64,000 nt of DNA from the NCBI RefSeq assembly GCF_014779715.1, contig NZ_JACXYU010000019.1, forward strand, positions 37,342 through 101,341, read 5' to 3'. Source of the DNA: Streptomyces chumphonensis (GTDB lineage: Bacteria > Actinomycetota > Actinomycetes > Streptomycetales > Streptomycetaceae). The notes beneath the pieces were generated by a model. The model was not told the DNA's origin and ran no database searches. It saw only the letters and a program-made list of their open reading frames with translations. Positions 26,228-34,309 of the stretch are shown here, piece by piece. Within the stretch, counting starts at the first letter, position 1. Every line of letters starts with the position of its first letter. Both the position numbers and the translations under genes were made by a program.

Positions 26228-26836
26228 ATGGGCGACCCCGTACCCGTCGACGTCGTCGCACTCGACCCGGTGCTCGAAGCCGGCACCAAGGCCGCACTGC
26301 TCTCCTGCCCGCAGGTGCGGCTGGCCGACCCGGACGACGGCCCGCGCGTCGTCGTCATCACCGCGGACGCCGTCGGCCGCCCCGAGCTGGACGTCCTGCG
26401 CACCGTGCGGGACGTCCCCGCACCTCCCGACGTGGTCCTCGTCGCCGCCGAGTTGGCACCGGCCGACACCCTGCACGCCCTGGCCGCCGGCGCCCGGGGG
26501 CTGCTGCGCCGCCGCGAGGCCGACCCCACCCGTCTCGCCCGCGCCGTCCTGGCCGCCGCACGGGGCGACTGCACACTCCCGCCGGACCTCCTCGACCTCC
26601 TCCTGGAGCACTCCGTCTCCCGCGCCACGGCGCCCTGGGCGGAGGCGGGCCTCGACGACCGGGAGCGCTCGGTGCTGCGGATGGTGGCCGACGGGCACGA
26701 GACCAGCGAGATCGCCGAGCACCTCTGCTACTCGCCGCGGACCGTCACCACGATCGTCCACGACATCACCCAGCGGTTCCGGCTGCGCAACCGCGCGCAC
26801 GCCGTGGCCTACGCGCTGCGGGCGGGCATGCTGTGA
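26228..26836 (+). CDS. LuxR-family regulator with atypical receiver-like N-terminus
   Basis: A 202-aa protein starting at ATG with GGAGG 5 nt upstream. The C-terminus (about residues 135-202) is a LuxR/FixJ helix-turn-helix: LDDRERSVLRMVADGHETSE then YSPRTVTTIVHDITQRF. The N-terminal 125 residues have the alternating hydrophobic pattern of a response-regulator receiver, but I cannot find a convincing phosphoacceptor Asp with its acidic pocket, so it is probably an unphosphorylated atypical receiver with no partner kinase. It is divergent from the lanM-like gene and overlaps the next regulator gene by 4 bp, so the pair is likely made together and may form a heterodimer controlling this cluster. 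Confidence 0.88.
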   Translation: MGDPVPVDVVALDPVLEAGTKAALLSCPQVRLADPDDGPRVVVITADAVGRPELDVLRTVRDVPAPPDVVLVAAELAPADTLHALAAGARGLLRRREADPTRLARAVLAAARGDCTLPPDLLDLLLEHSVSRATAPWAEAGLDDRERSVLRMVADGHETSEIAEHLCYSPRTVTTIVHDITQRFRLRNRAHAVAYALRAGML

Positions 26837-27162
26837 CCCCCACCGCGACCGCCGCCCCCGGAGGGTCCCGCCCGCCGTCGGACGACCCCGTCGAGATGCC
26901 CTACCCCGAACTCGTCCGCCTGCTCGGCCGTGCCACGTCCCCGCCCGGCGCCGCCCGGCGGCCCGAGGCACCCCGGCTGACCGCCCGTCAGACCGCCGTC
27001 CTCACCCTCATGGCGGAGGGCCACGCCAACACGGCCATCGCCCGCGCGCTGTCCTGCTCGGAGCACACCGTGAAGAACGTCATCTACGAGCTGATGTCGC
27101 GCCTGCACGCCCGCAACCGCTCGCACGCCGTGGCGCGCGCCCTCCACCACAGCCTCATCTGA
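26833..27162 (+). CDS. Minimal LuxR-type DNA-binding protein
   Basis: A 109-aa protein starting at a GTG that overlaps the stop of the preceding regulator (GTGA), so it is translationally coupled. It has only a LuxR helix-turn-helix at about residues 48-105 (LTARQTAVLTLMAEGHANTA, then SCSEHTVKNVIYELMSRLHA) after a Pro-rich, disordered N-terminus. There is no sensor domain. The coupling suggests a partner or decoy for the protein upstream. The lipid-starter cassette begins about 200 bp further on, making that operon an obvious target. Start choice rests on the overlap; an internal ATG at residue 22 is possible. Confidence 0.85.
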   Translation: MTPTATAAPGGSRPPSDDPVEMPYPELVRLLGRATSPPGAARRPEAPRLTARQTAVLTLMAEGHANTAIARALSCSEHTVKNVIYELMSRLHARNRSHAVARALHHSLI

Positions 27163-27378
27163 CCGATCCCCCGCCAACTCCGCAGTTCTCCTTGATAGTT
27201 GAATGAACAACAGTGACCACGGAGGCGGGTGTTGTGAAGTGGCTCACACTTGCCCCTGGCAGGTTCGTTCCCCGGCCCCGTGCGGGATGATTCCCAGCGG
27301 ATACCCGTTAGTAGCCAGCACGTCGACCGAGTCCGCCGCCGCCATCGCCACGTCGTGACTCCCGTCCTGGAGGGGCCG
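27163..27378 (+). promoter_or_regulatory. Upstream region of the lipid-starter operon
   Basis: A 216-bp gap that contains an AT-richer stretch at 27190-27212 with a GTTG-N6-CAAC inverted repeat (27198-27211), rare in this DNA and a possible operator. It also holds a short ORF with a strong ribosome site (27234-27290). The FAS1-like dehydratase gene starts at its end. The two LuxR proteins just upstream are natural candidates to act here. Confidence 0.35.
27234..27290 (+). CDS. Possible 18-aa leader peptide
   Basis: GTG at 27234 is preceded by GGAGG (27221-27225) with 8-nt spacing, one of the best ribosome sites in the window. The reading frame gives MKWLTLAPGRFVPRPRAG and then TGA. It is out of frame with the dehydratase that starts about 90 nt later. 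It may be a leader peptide that couples translation to operon expression, or a chance ORF beside a ribosome site of a mis-called start. Confidence 0.3.
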   Translation: MKWLTLAPGRFVPRPRAG

Positions 27379-27768
27379 TTGTCGTCGAACACCATCAAGA
27401 ACGCCGTGCACGGGGACATCTCCGTCGGCACGGTCCTGGTCTGGACCAAGCGGTACACCGAGCAGGACCTCCGCGACTTCCACGCACTGCGCGGCACGGC
27501 CGTCGACCCGCTGCCCGAGGAGCTGCCGTACCTGCTGGTCCTGGCACCGCTGACCAAGCTGGGCGGGGACCTCGACTACCTCTCCCAGAAGATGGACTGG
27601 ACCGTGTCCCGACCGGTCCGCCGCAACGAGGAGATCACGGCCGAGCTGGAGGTCACCCGGCTGGAGCCGACGGAGGGGATGACGAAGATCGCGTTCGACG
27701 CCCGGGTCCGGTGCGGGGACGACGTCGTCATCACCGGCCGCAGCAAGGGATTCATCGTCAGCGCCTGA
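27379..27768 (+). CDS. Hot-dog fold dehydratase (FAS1-like/MaoC N-type)
   Basis: About 129 aa from a TTG that follows GGAGGGG closely; a longer form from GTG 27355 is possible. The sequence (HGDISVGTVLVWTKRYTEQD, later SRPVRRNEEITAELEVTR and GRSKGFIVSA) has the hot-dog pattern of FAS1-like and MaoC dehydratases. Such proteins often work as pairs of half-subunits, and a second hot-dog protein follows 14 nt later. The pair probably hydrates or dehydrates an acyl-thioester, here likely the ACP-bound fatty acyl chain. The catalytic Asp-His of classical MaoC is not obvious in this half, so it may be the structural subunit. Family is likely, reaction inferred. Confidence 0.72.
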   Translation: MSSNTIKNAVHGDISVGTVLVWTKRYTEQDLRDFHALRGTAVDPLPEELPYLLVLAPLTKLGGDLDYLSQKMDWTVSRPVRRNEEITAELEVTRLEPTEGMTKIAFDARVRCGDDVVITGRSKGFIVSA

Positions 27769-27782
27769 AGGGACTGGCAGCC

Positions 27783-28187
27783 ATGGGCATCACCCGAACC
27801 GCCACGCACACGTTCAGCTCCGAGCAGATCGACGTCTGCGCCCGCCTGACCGGGGACCTGGGCGCCCACCACATGGGCGGCCACGGCGACCGCCGCATGG
27901 CCCAGGGCGCGCTCACCCTCACCGCGGTGCCGCTGCTGGCCGAACCGGGCGTGCACATGCGGAAGCTCTCCTTCACCTTCCTCGCCCCGGTCTTCGCCGG
28001 GGACACGGTCACGGCGACCGTCTCCGTGCAGGAGGCGGAGCAGGCACCCGACGTACCGGACGGGCACGTCGTGCTCGACTGCGAGGTGCGGGTCGCGGGC
28101 GACGACGGCGCACCCGTCCTGGCCGGCACCGGGGTCGCCGAACTGCCCCGGGAGCTGTTCGCCGAGCTGACGAGAGAAGGGAGTTGA
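27783..28187 (+). CDS. MaoC-like hot-dog dehydratase/hydratase
   Basis: A 134-aa protein with a MaoC-like core: FSSEQIDVCARLTGDLGAHHM (split here as FSSEQIDVCARL and TGDLGAHHM) corresponds to the GDxNPxH hydratase loop, with Asp and His kept, followed by FTFLAPVFAGDTVTATV. MaoC-type hydratases interconvert 2-enoyl and 3-hydroxyacyl thioesters. It starts 14 nt after the partner half and 3 nt before the P450 gene, within one tight operon. Together with the preceding protein it probably acts as a heteromeric acyl-ACP dehydratase that introduces or adjusts unsaturation near the thioester of the lipid starter. Confidence 0.8.
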   Translation: MGITRTATHTFSSEQIDVCARLTGDLGAHHMGGHGDRRMAQGALTLTAVPLLAEPGVHMRKLSFTFLAPVFAGDTVTATVSVQEAEQAPDVPDGHVVLDCEVRVAGDDGAPVLAGTGVAELPRELFAELTREGS

Positions 28188-28190
28188 GCC

Positions 28191-29429
28191 ATGACCAGAC
28201 CGAGCCCGACGAGTGAGCTCAAGCTGCTCAGCCACGACGTCTTCGTCGACCCCTACCCGACCTACGCGCTGCTGCGCGAGCACGCCCCCGTGCACTGGGA
28301 CGACCAGCTGCACGGCTACCTGCTCACCCGGTACGACGACGTGCACGCGGCGCTGCGCGACCACGAGACGTTCTCCTCCCGGCGCATCGGCCTCCTCGCG
28401 GCCCGGGGCGGCGCCGACCCGTCCCCGGCGATGACGCGCTTCGTCGAACTCGCCTCCCAGTGGATGTGGATGCTGGACCCACCCGAGCACACCCGGGTGC
28501 GCAAACTGATGTCCCAGGGCTTCAGCCCCCGGGACGTGCGCCAGGTGGAGCCCCGCGTGGAGGGCATCGTCGCCCGGCTCGTCGACTCGCTGATCGAGCG
28601 CGGCAGCTTCGACCTCATCCCCGACCTCAGCCGCGCCGTGCCGATCGGGGTGCTCCTGGCCCTCTACGGGCTGCCGGACGAGGACGGGCCGCTGCTCACC
28701 GAGTGGGCGGACACCATGAAGCTGTTCCTCGGCGGCGCACCCGACCTGCTCGGTACGCACGGCCCGGCCGCCCAGTCGCTGCGGCAGATGATGGAGTACC
28801 TCGGCGCGGTGATCGCCGAGCGCCGCCGCGACCCCGGGGACGACCTCATCTCCCGACTGGCCCAGGCCGAGGAGAACGGCGAGCGGCTCGACGACGAGGA
28901 GCTGTGCTCCAACCTCCTCCTGCTGCTCGTGGCCACCTACGAGACCAGCGTCGACATGCTGGGCAACGGCCTGCGCGGCCTGCTCGCCGAGCGCGACCAG
29001 TGGGAGCTGCTCAGGGCCGAGCCGGACCGCATCCCGGCCGCCGTCGACGAGATCCTGCGCTGGGACGGCCCCGTGCAGCTCACCCACCGGCTGGTCACGC
29101 GGGACGTCGAGCTGCACGGCACGACGATCCGGCAGGGCCAGCTCGCCTACCTCGTGCGGGGCTCGGCCAACCGCGACCCGGCGCAGTTCAGCGACCCCGA
29201 CCGGCTCGACGTCACCCGCACGGAGACGGGCCACGTCGCTCTCGGGACCGGTGTGCACTACTGCATCGGCGCCGGGCTGGCCAAGGTCGAAGGGGCCTAC
29301 GCACTGAGGGAGTTGACGCGCCGCATCCCGGACCTGAGGCTGGACCCGGAGCGGCCGTACCGGTGGCGCGCGGACAACCTGCAGTTCCGTGGCCTGGCCA
29401 CGCTGCCCGCCACGACCGGAAGACCGTAA
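28191..29429 (+). CDS. Cytochrome P450 of the lipid-starter operon
   Basis: A 412-aa bacterial P450. It has an I-helix variant VATYETSVDML (Glu-Thr pair kept, the usual Gly absent), ExxR in DEILRWDG, and the heme loop LGTGVHYCIGAGLAK with Cys358 as ligand. The Phe that normally starts the heme loop is Leu here. The gene begins 3 nt after the MaoC-like gene and is followed 10 nt later by the phosphopantetheinyl transferase. Its position suggests oxidation of the ACP-bound fatty acyl group (hydroxylation, desaturation or epoxidation) rather than the peptide, in contrast to the P450 at 16544. Substrate is inferred from context only. Confidence 0.92.
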   Translation: MTRPSPTSELKLLSHDVFVDPYPTYALLREHAPVHWDDQLHGYLLTRYDDVHAALRDHETFSSRRIGLLAARGGADPSPAMTRFVELASQWMWMLDPPEHTRVRKLMSQGFSPRDVRQVEPRVEGIVARLVDSLIERGSFDLIPDLSRAVPIGVLLALYGLPDEDGPLLTEWADTMKLFLGGAPDLLGTHGPAAQSLRQMMEYLGAVIAERRRDPGDDLISRLAQAEENGERLDDEELCSNLLLLLVATYETSVDMLGNGLRGLLAERDQWELLRAEPDRIPAAVDEILRWDGPVQLTHRLVTRDVELHGTTIRQGQLAYLVRGSANRDPAQFSDPDRLDVTRTETGHVALGTGVHYCIGAGLAKVEGAYALRELTRRIPDLRLDPERPYRWRADNLQFRGLATLPATTGRP

Positions 29430-29439
29430 CCGAGCGTCC

Positions 29440-30129
29440 ATGGAGACGACGACGGGGGCTGATCTTCATCTTCACCTGGTCGAACTGTCCGCGGTGCACA
29501 CCGCGGCAGCACACCTGCCGGCCGCGTTACCGGAACCGGAGCGCGCCGCCCTGCACCGCCGGTACGCGCCGGGCCGCCGCCGCACCCAGGCCGAGACGTC
29601 GCGGCTCCTGGCCCACGCCGTCCGACGACGGGCCACCGGACGCCCGCACCTCAACGTGAGCCACGACTCCGGGCTGCTCGCCCTCCTCCAGAGCACCGGC
29701 CCCTGCGGCGTCGACGTCGAGGACGCGCCGGAGGGCGAGCTGCGCGAGGTCGCCGACCGCTACTGCGGCGACGCGGACGCGCGCCTGCTCGCCCGGCCGG
29801 GCGGGGCCCGACTGCTGTGGGCGGCCAAGGAGAGCGTCGCCAAGGCGCTCGGCCACGGGCTGCGCGCCGGCCTGGCCACCATCCACTTCACCGACCACCC
29901 CGGCCTGACCTGGGCCGAAGCCACCTGGCGCGGCGCGCCGACCGGGCTGCGCACCCGCACCCTCGACCTCGGCGGGCGCCACCTGGCGCTCACCGCACCA
30001 TCCGCGCCCGGCACCGCTCCCGGGGCCGTCCGCCTCAGCCGGTGGACGCCCGGGGACGGTGACGGCCGCTGGACCCTCCGCCCGAGCTCCTCGACGGCGG
30101 AACTCCCGGAGATATCGACGTCCGACTGA
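29440..30129 (+). CDS. Sfp-type 4'-phosphopantetheinyl transferase
   Basis: A 229-aa PPTase. Motifs GVDVED (about residues 88-93) and WAAKESVAKALG (about 127-138) hold the Mg2+ and CoA-binding acids and the catalytic Lys. It converts apo carrier proteins to holo forms with CoA, and would serve the PCPs and the ACP of this cluster. Codon 30 is TTA (29527-29529), very rare in Streptomyces and read only by the bldA tRNA, so carrier activation, and thus the whole assembly line, could depend on development. It is the only in-frame TTA I noticed in the window. The ATG is 10 nt after the P450 stop; a ribosome site is weak, so coupling is likely. Confidence 0.92.
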   Translation: METTTGADLHLHLVELSAVHTAAAHLPAALPEPERAALHRRYAPGRRRTQAETSRLLAHAVRRRATGRPHLNVSHDSGLLALLQSTGPCGVDVEDAPEGELREVADRYCGDADARLLARPGGARLLWAAKESVAKALGHGLRAGLATIHFTDHPGLTWAEATWRGAPTGLRTRTLDLGGRHLALTAPSAPGTAPGAVRLSRWTPGDGDGRWTLRPSSSTAELPEISTSD

Positions 30130-30150
30130 CCACGCGAGACGGGGGCACGC

Positions 30151-31827
30151 ATGGACCAACCGACACTGCACAGCGCGCTGGACACGATGGTCGCCGGGTA
30201 CGGGGAGGTCACCGTCGACTTCCCCGCCGAGCGGACCGCGCTCACCCTCGCCGACCTGAGCACACGCTCGCGCCGCATCGCCGGAACGCTGCACGACCTC
30301 GGCATCCGCGCGGGCGACCGCGTCGGCGCCCTGTCCACCAACGAACCCGACTTCCTCCTGCTGTTCTTCGCCCTCAGCCGGCTCGGGGCGTGCGTCTGCC
30401 CGCTCCCGATGAACGCCCGCGAGGCCGACACCGCCAAGCTCGTCGGCGTGCTGGACGACGCCGGCATCAAGGACGTCCTGATCTCCGGCCGGCTGACGCC
30501 GATGCGGCCGTTCATCGAGGAGGCACTGCCGGGCCGCCGGGTCCTGCCGGCCTCCGAGACGCTGGTCGACGGCGACCGCGAGGTGGACGGTGCCGACGTG
30601 GGCACCGAACGCGAGATCGTCCTCCAGTACACCTCGGGCAGCACCTCCTACCCCAAGGGCGTCCGGCTCACCCACGCCGGTGTACTGAACTGCCTGCGCG
30701 CGATCCGCGACGGGATCCGGCTCACCCCCGCCGACCGGAACTCCAGCTGGCTGCCGCTCTTCCACGACATGGGCCTCTTCGGCACGCTGACCGGCATCCT
30801 CACCGGCGTCCCGTGCACGATCTGGCGGCCCTCGGCCTTCGTCAAGGACCCGGCCGGCTGGCTGCGGCGGTTCGCCGAGGGCGGTTACACCATCAGCCCG
30901 ATGCCCAACTTCGCCTACGACTACCTGGTGGACGCGGTACCGGCCGAGGAGGCGGCGTCCTACGACCTGTCCCGGTGGCGCGTCGCGTTCAACGGCGCCG
31001 AGCCGATCGCCGTCGACTCGCTGGAGGCGTTCTTCCGGCACTTCGCTCCCGCCCAATTCGACCCCCGCACGATGCTGACGGTCTACGGCCTGGCCGAGGC
31101 CACGCTCGCGGTCACCTTCCCGCCGCTGGAACGGGCACCGCGCTGGGAGTGGGTCGACCGCACGGCCCTGGCCGAGCGCGGCACCGCCGTACCGGTCGAC
31201 CGCACGGCACCGGGCGCGCGCGGCGTCGTCAGCGTCGGCAGCCCGGTCCTCGGGATGCGGCTGCGCGTCGCCGGGCCCGGGGAAGGAGCCGAGGCCGGAG
31301 AGCGGGTGGTCGGCGAGGTGCAGTTGCGGGGGCCGTCCGTCACGGCGGGGTACGTCGACGACACCGGCACCCTGGACCAGCCGTTCACCGAGGACGGCTG
31401 GCTGCGCACCGGCGACCTGGGCTACCTGGCCGACGGCGAGCTCTTCATCACCGGGCGCGCCAAGGAGATGCTCATCCTCCGGGGCGACAACTACTACCCG
31501 GACGACGTGGAGAGCGCGGTCCGCACCGACGAGGCCGTGCACCGACGGCGCTGCGTGGCCTTCGTCCACCAGGCCGACGACGGGGCCGGCGGGGCGTCCG
31601 GACCCTCCGAGCACATGGTGCTCGTCGCCGAGACCGGCCGCCCCGAGGCCGAACACGCGGAGCTGACGGCCCGGCTGCGCACGCTCGTGCGCACCGCGCT
31701 CGGGCTGGACGAGCTGCGCGTCGTCCTCGCCGCGCCGGACTCCCTCCCCCGCACAACCAGCGGCAAGCTCCAACGACTCACCGCCCGGAACGCGTACGCG
31801 GAAGAACAGGCCAAAGGGGGCAACTGA
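30151..31827 (+). CDS. Fatty acyl-AMP ligase (FAAL-type acyl-ACP ligase)
   Basis: A 558-aa ANL-family adenylating enzyme. It has the P-loop TSGSTSYPKG (residues 161-170), NGAEPI, YGLAEAT (312-318), TGDLGYLADGELFITGRAKE and the FAAL-like RGDNYYPDDVE. NGAEP and YGLAEAT are hallmarks of fatty acyl-AMP ligases, which activate free fatty acids and load them onto carrier proteins without CoA. It should charge the ACP at 33201, starting the lipid chain that initiates the peptide. It starts 21 nt after the PPTase and its stop overlaps the desaturase start (TGATG). Chain length preference cannot be predicted here. Similar loaders begin daptomycin- and friulimicin-type lipopeptides. Confidence 0.93.
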   Translation: MDQPTLHSALDTMVAGYGEVTVDFPAERTALTLADLSTRSRRIAGTLHDLGIRAGDRVGALSTNEPDFLLLFFALSRLGACVCPLPMNAREADTAKLVGVLDDAGIKDVLISGRLTPMRPFIEEALPGRRVLPASETLVDGDREVDGADVGTEREIVLQYTSGSTSYPKGVRLTHAGVLNCLRAIRDGIRLTPADRNSSWLPLFHDMGLFGTLTGILTGVPCTIWRPSAFVKDPAGWLRRFAEGGYTISPMPNFAYDYLVDAVPAEEAASYDLSRWRVAFNGAEPIAVDSLEAFFRHFAPAQFDPRTMLTVYGLAEATLAVTFPPLERAPRWEWVDRTALAERGTAVPVDRTAPGARGVVSVGSPVLGMRLRVAGPGEGAEAGERVVGEVQLRGPSVTAGYVDDTGTLDQPFTEDGWLRTGDLGYLADGELFITGRAKEMLILRGDNYYPDDVESAVRTDEAVHRRRCVAFVHQADDGAGGASGPSEHMVLVAETGRPEAEHAELTARLRTLVRTALGLDELRVVLAAPDSLPRTTSGKLQRLTARNAYAEEQAKGGN

Positions 31828-32618
31828 TGCACAGCTATGACGTGTTCACCCAGTACGAGCGCAACCACTGGAAACTGACCGACGTCGACTTCTCCGCCGT
31901 CCGCAAGGACCTCGTCCAGCCCGAGTACGTGACGATCGCCAAGAGCGCCGTGATGGGCGAGTCGAACGTGATCGCCGCCGTGCACGGCTTCCTCAACGAG
32001 TTCGTCGACGACTACGACTTCTCGACGTTCGCGGTGGTCTGGGGCAACCAGGAGGTCCAGCACCACTACATGTTCAAGGCGTGGCTGGACGCCATCGGAG
32101 AGAAGGTGGACGACGGCGCGGTGGCGGCCATGCGCGCCCCCTACGACCCCGGCACCACGCCCTCGGCGACGCTGGCCACCAACATCATCTCCGAGCTGAC
32201 GGTCAACCACATCTACCGCCGGGTCGCCGGCGCCGTCGAGGAGCCCGTCCTCCACGACCTGCTGCTCAAGGCCAGCCGGGACGAGGCCGCGCACGCGCGG
32301 GAGTTCATCCACTACTGCCGTCAGCGGCTGGCCCGCCACCCCGAGGAGCGGGCATCGGTCCTGGAGACGCTCTACGTCTACACCTCCGACTCCCGCATCA
32401 AGCACCCGGTCGGCCTCTTCAAGAGCAACCTGACCGAACTGGAGGACCACGAGACCATCGACACCGCCTTCGAGCTGTTCCTGGAGCGGGTGGCCGACGG
32501 CGACGAGCTGAACGACCTCCAGACGAAGATCCGCCGCGTCTTCGGCAGCATCGTCGAGATGGACCTCTCGACCAACCGCAAGGTCCGGCACGCGCTCGCC
32601 GAGGTGATCGCCGCATGA
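31827..32618 (+). CDS. Acyl-ACP-desaturase-like diiron protein 1
   Basis: A 263-aa ferritin-like helical protein with two ExxH iron-binding motifs: EVQH (residues 76-79) and DEAAH (Glu153-His156), with upstream helix Glu residues, as in DesA-type acyl-[ACP] desaturases (FA_desaturase_2). These enzymes insert a double bond into an ACP-bound chain using O2 and ferredoxin. The start codon shares a base with the FAAL stop, and the thioesterase gene overlaps its end by 4 bp, so it is deep in the operon. A second homologue lies at 34310. N-oxygenase or hydroxylase activity is an alternative for this superfamily, so desaturation is the most likely but unproven reaction. Confidence 0.85.
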   Translation: MHSYDVFTQYERNHWKLTDVDFSAVRKDLVQPEYVTIAKSAVMGESNVIAAVHGFLNEFVDDYDFSTFAVVWGNQEVQHHYMFKAWLDAIGEKVDDGAVAAMRAPYDPGTTPSATLATNIISELTVNHIYRRVAGAVEEPVLHDLLLKASRDEAAHAREFIHYCRQRLARHPEERASVLETLYVYTSDSRIKHPVGLFKSNLTELEDHETIDTAFELFLERVADGDELNDLQTKIRRVFGSIVEMDLSTNRKVRHALAEVIAA

Positions 32619-33160
32619 CGACCCACCCCGACGCGGCCGACGGCGCCCTCGGCGCACCGGTCGAGCTGCCCTGGCGGGTGCTGCCGGACTACCGGTGCTT
32701 CGGCTGCTCCCCCGCCAACGACCAGGGGCTGCGGCTGCGGTTCGCGCACACCGCCGACGGCGGCATCATGTGCGCCTTCACCTTCGACCGCACCTTCGAG
32801 TCCTACCCCGGCGTCGTGCACGGCGGCATGTCCACCACGGTCTGCGACGAGATCATGGGCAACCTCCTCGTCCTGCGCCTCGGGGTCTCCGTCTTCACCA
32901 CCAGCCTGCGCACCCGCTACGTCGAGCCGCTGACCGTGGGCGCGACCTACCGCTGCACCGCGACCACCGAGGCGGCGGCGGGCGACACCGGTCCGCACCA
33001 GGCCCAGGCGGAGATCACCGACGCCGAGGGGAACGCCGTCGTGTTCGCCACGGGCGCCTACCAGCCCGTGACCGAGGAGCAGGCCAGGAAGCGCATGGCC
33101 ATGTCCGAGCACGAGGCCCGGCTGGTCGAGACGGCACTGGCCGAGCTCCGCACCCCCTGA
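32615..33160 (+). CDS. Hot-dog (PaaI-like) acyl thioesterase
   Basis: A 181-aa hot-dog protein. CFGCSPANDQGLRLRF and the core YPGVVHGGMSTTVCDEIMG (with Asp/Glu after the HGG turn) are typical of PaaI-type thioesterases. These hydrolyse acyl-CoA or acyl-ACP thioesters. In an operon that loads and edits a fatty acid on an ACP it may remove aberrant chains, or release the modified acid for a further transfer. The ATG overlaps the preceding stop (ATGA). A hot-dog thioesterase beside FAAL and ACP is also seen in isonitrile-lipopeptide operons, but the Fe/2-oxoglutarate enzyme of those operons is absent here. Confidence 0.87.
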   Translation: MTTHPDAADGALGAPVELPWRVLPDYRCFGCSPANDQGLRLRFAHTADGGIMCAFTFDRTFESYPGVVHGGMSTTVCDEIMGNLLVLRLGVSVFTTSLRTRYVEPLTVGATYRCTATTEAAAGDTGPHQAQAEITDAEGNAVVFATGAYQPVTEEQARKRMAMSEHEARLVETALAELRTP

Positions 33161-33200
33161 CAGCACGACCGTACGGAAACCCGCGAGGAGAGACACGCAC

Positions 33201-33464
33201 ATGGCCGAGAACATGAGCAAGGACGAGATCATCCGCACGGTGACCGAGCTGGTCGCGGCCGAGTTCGGCCGCCCCGCCGAGGAGCTGACGCCCGACACGG
33301 ACCTCAGCTCGGTGGAGGGCGCCGACTCGGTGAAGGTGCTGCGTTCCGTCGCCCGCATCGAGCGGACCTTCGACATCGAACTGGAGGACGACCAGGTCTT
33401 CGGCTTCAAGACGATCAACCACGTGGCCGACGCCGTCGCCGCGCTGATCGCCGAGCGGAGCTGA
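33201..33464 (+). CDS. Stand-alone acyl carrier protein
   Basis: An 87-aa acidic helical protein with the phosphopantetheine site GADSVKVLR (Ser43). The length and charge fit a dedicated type II ACP. It has a good ribosome site (GAGGAGAG) upstream and is 40 nt after the thioesterase. It is the expected acceptor of the FAAL-activated fatty acid and the platform on which the two desaturase-like proteins, the dehydratases and the methyltransferase act. It would then present the acyl chain to a starter condensation domain, which must lie left of this window because none of the four C domains seen here is N-terminal in the assembly line. Confidence 0.93.
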   Translation: MAENMSKDEIIRTVTELVAAEFGRPAEELTPDTDLSSVEGADSVKVLRSVARIERTFDIELEDDQVFGFKTINHVADAVAALIAERS

Positions 33465-33466
33465 CC

Positions 33467-34300
33467 GTGAGTGCCGAGGCGAAGACCAACCAGCACTACG
33501 ACCAGGACCCGCGGGTCTTCGAGCTGTACCTGGACCGCACCCGCAAGTACAGCGCCGGGATCTACCGCACGGACGAGGACACCCTCGACCAGGCGCAGCA
33601 GAACAAGCTGCACTTCGTGGCGGACCGGCTCGGCGCGGAGCCGGGCAAGCGGATCCTGGACATCGGCTGCGGCTGGGGCTCGCTGATCCTCTTCATGGCC
33701 GCCGAGTACGACGCGCGGACGGTCGGCATCAGCCCGGCGCCCAACCAGCACGCCTACATCGCCGAGCGGGCCGCCGCGGCCGGCCTGACCGAGAAGGTGT
33801 CGACGCTGGTCGGCGAGTTCGAGGAGCACCTGCCCGAGCCGCGCTCCTTCGACGCCGTCAGCATGCTCGGGTCCATCGTCCACATGCCCGACCTGGACGG
33901 CGTCTTCCGCAAGGCGTACGCGGCGCTCAAGCCGCGCGGCCGGATGTACGTCTCCGAGAGCTGCTACCGCAACGCCGCCAAGCGGGCCGAGTTCGCCGAG
34001 CGCGAGAACTCCGTCTTCGTGCGGGACTCCATCTTCGGCTGGGGCGACATGCGTCCCCTCTCCGACCTGGTGCGCGGCGCGGAGAACGCCGGGTTCACCG
34101 TCGTGGCCGTGGACGACCTGACGCAGGACTACTGGCGGACCATCGAGGACTGGCTGGCCAACGTCGAACGCAACGCGGACCGGCTGAACGCGATCGAGCC
34201 GGGCCTGTCCGACCAGCTGTCCCGCTACCTCAAGACGGCCAACGCGGGGTGGGGCTTCACCACCAAGCACTACGCCCTCACCCTCCAGAAATCCCGTTAG
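33467..34300 (+). CDS. Cyclopropane-fatty-acid-synthase-like SAM methyltransferase
   Basis: A 277-aa class I methyltransferase starting with GTG 2 nt after the ACP stop. The N-terminus HYDQDPRVFELYLDRTRKYS (about residues 10-29) matches the CFA/mycolic-acid methyltransferase signature, and the SAM loop is LDIGCGWGSL (64-73). CFA-type enzymes methylate an alkene of an acyl chain to give a cyclopropane, a methyl branch or a methylene. With two desaturase-like genes in the same operon, the natural reading is that a double bond is made and then methylated or cyclopropanated. The C-terminal half differs from E. coli Cfa, so which outcome occurs is open. Confidence 0.87.
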   Translation: MSAEAKTNQHYDQDPRVFELYLDRTRKYSAGIYRTDEDTLDQAQQNKLHFVADRLGAEPGKRILDIGCGWGSLILFMAAEYDARTVGISPAPNQHAYIAERAAAAGLTEKVSTLVGEFEEHLPEPRSFDAVSMLGSIVHMPDLDGVFRKAYAALKPRGRMYVSESCYRNAAKRAEFAERENSVFVRDSIFGWGDMRPLSDLVRGAENAGFTVVAVDDLTQDYWRTIEDWLANVERNADRLNAIEPGLSDQLSRYLKTANAGWGFTTKHYALTLQKSR

Positions 34301-34309
34301 GAGGGCGCG

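Noticed and set aside
27250..27768. Longer form of the first hot-dog protein beginning at TTG 27250
   Set aside because: The extra N-terminus is basic and unlike the family, and no ribosome site is present; the shorter start after GGAGGGG is preferred.
30151..33464. Isonitrile-lipopeptide (Sco-type) pathway
   Set aside because: FAAL, thioesterase and ACP fit, but the Fe/2-oxoglutarate isonitrile synthase is absent and the NRPS is a four-module system.
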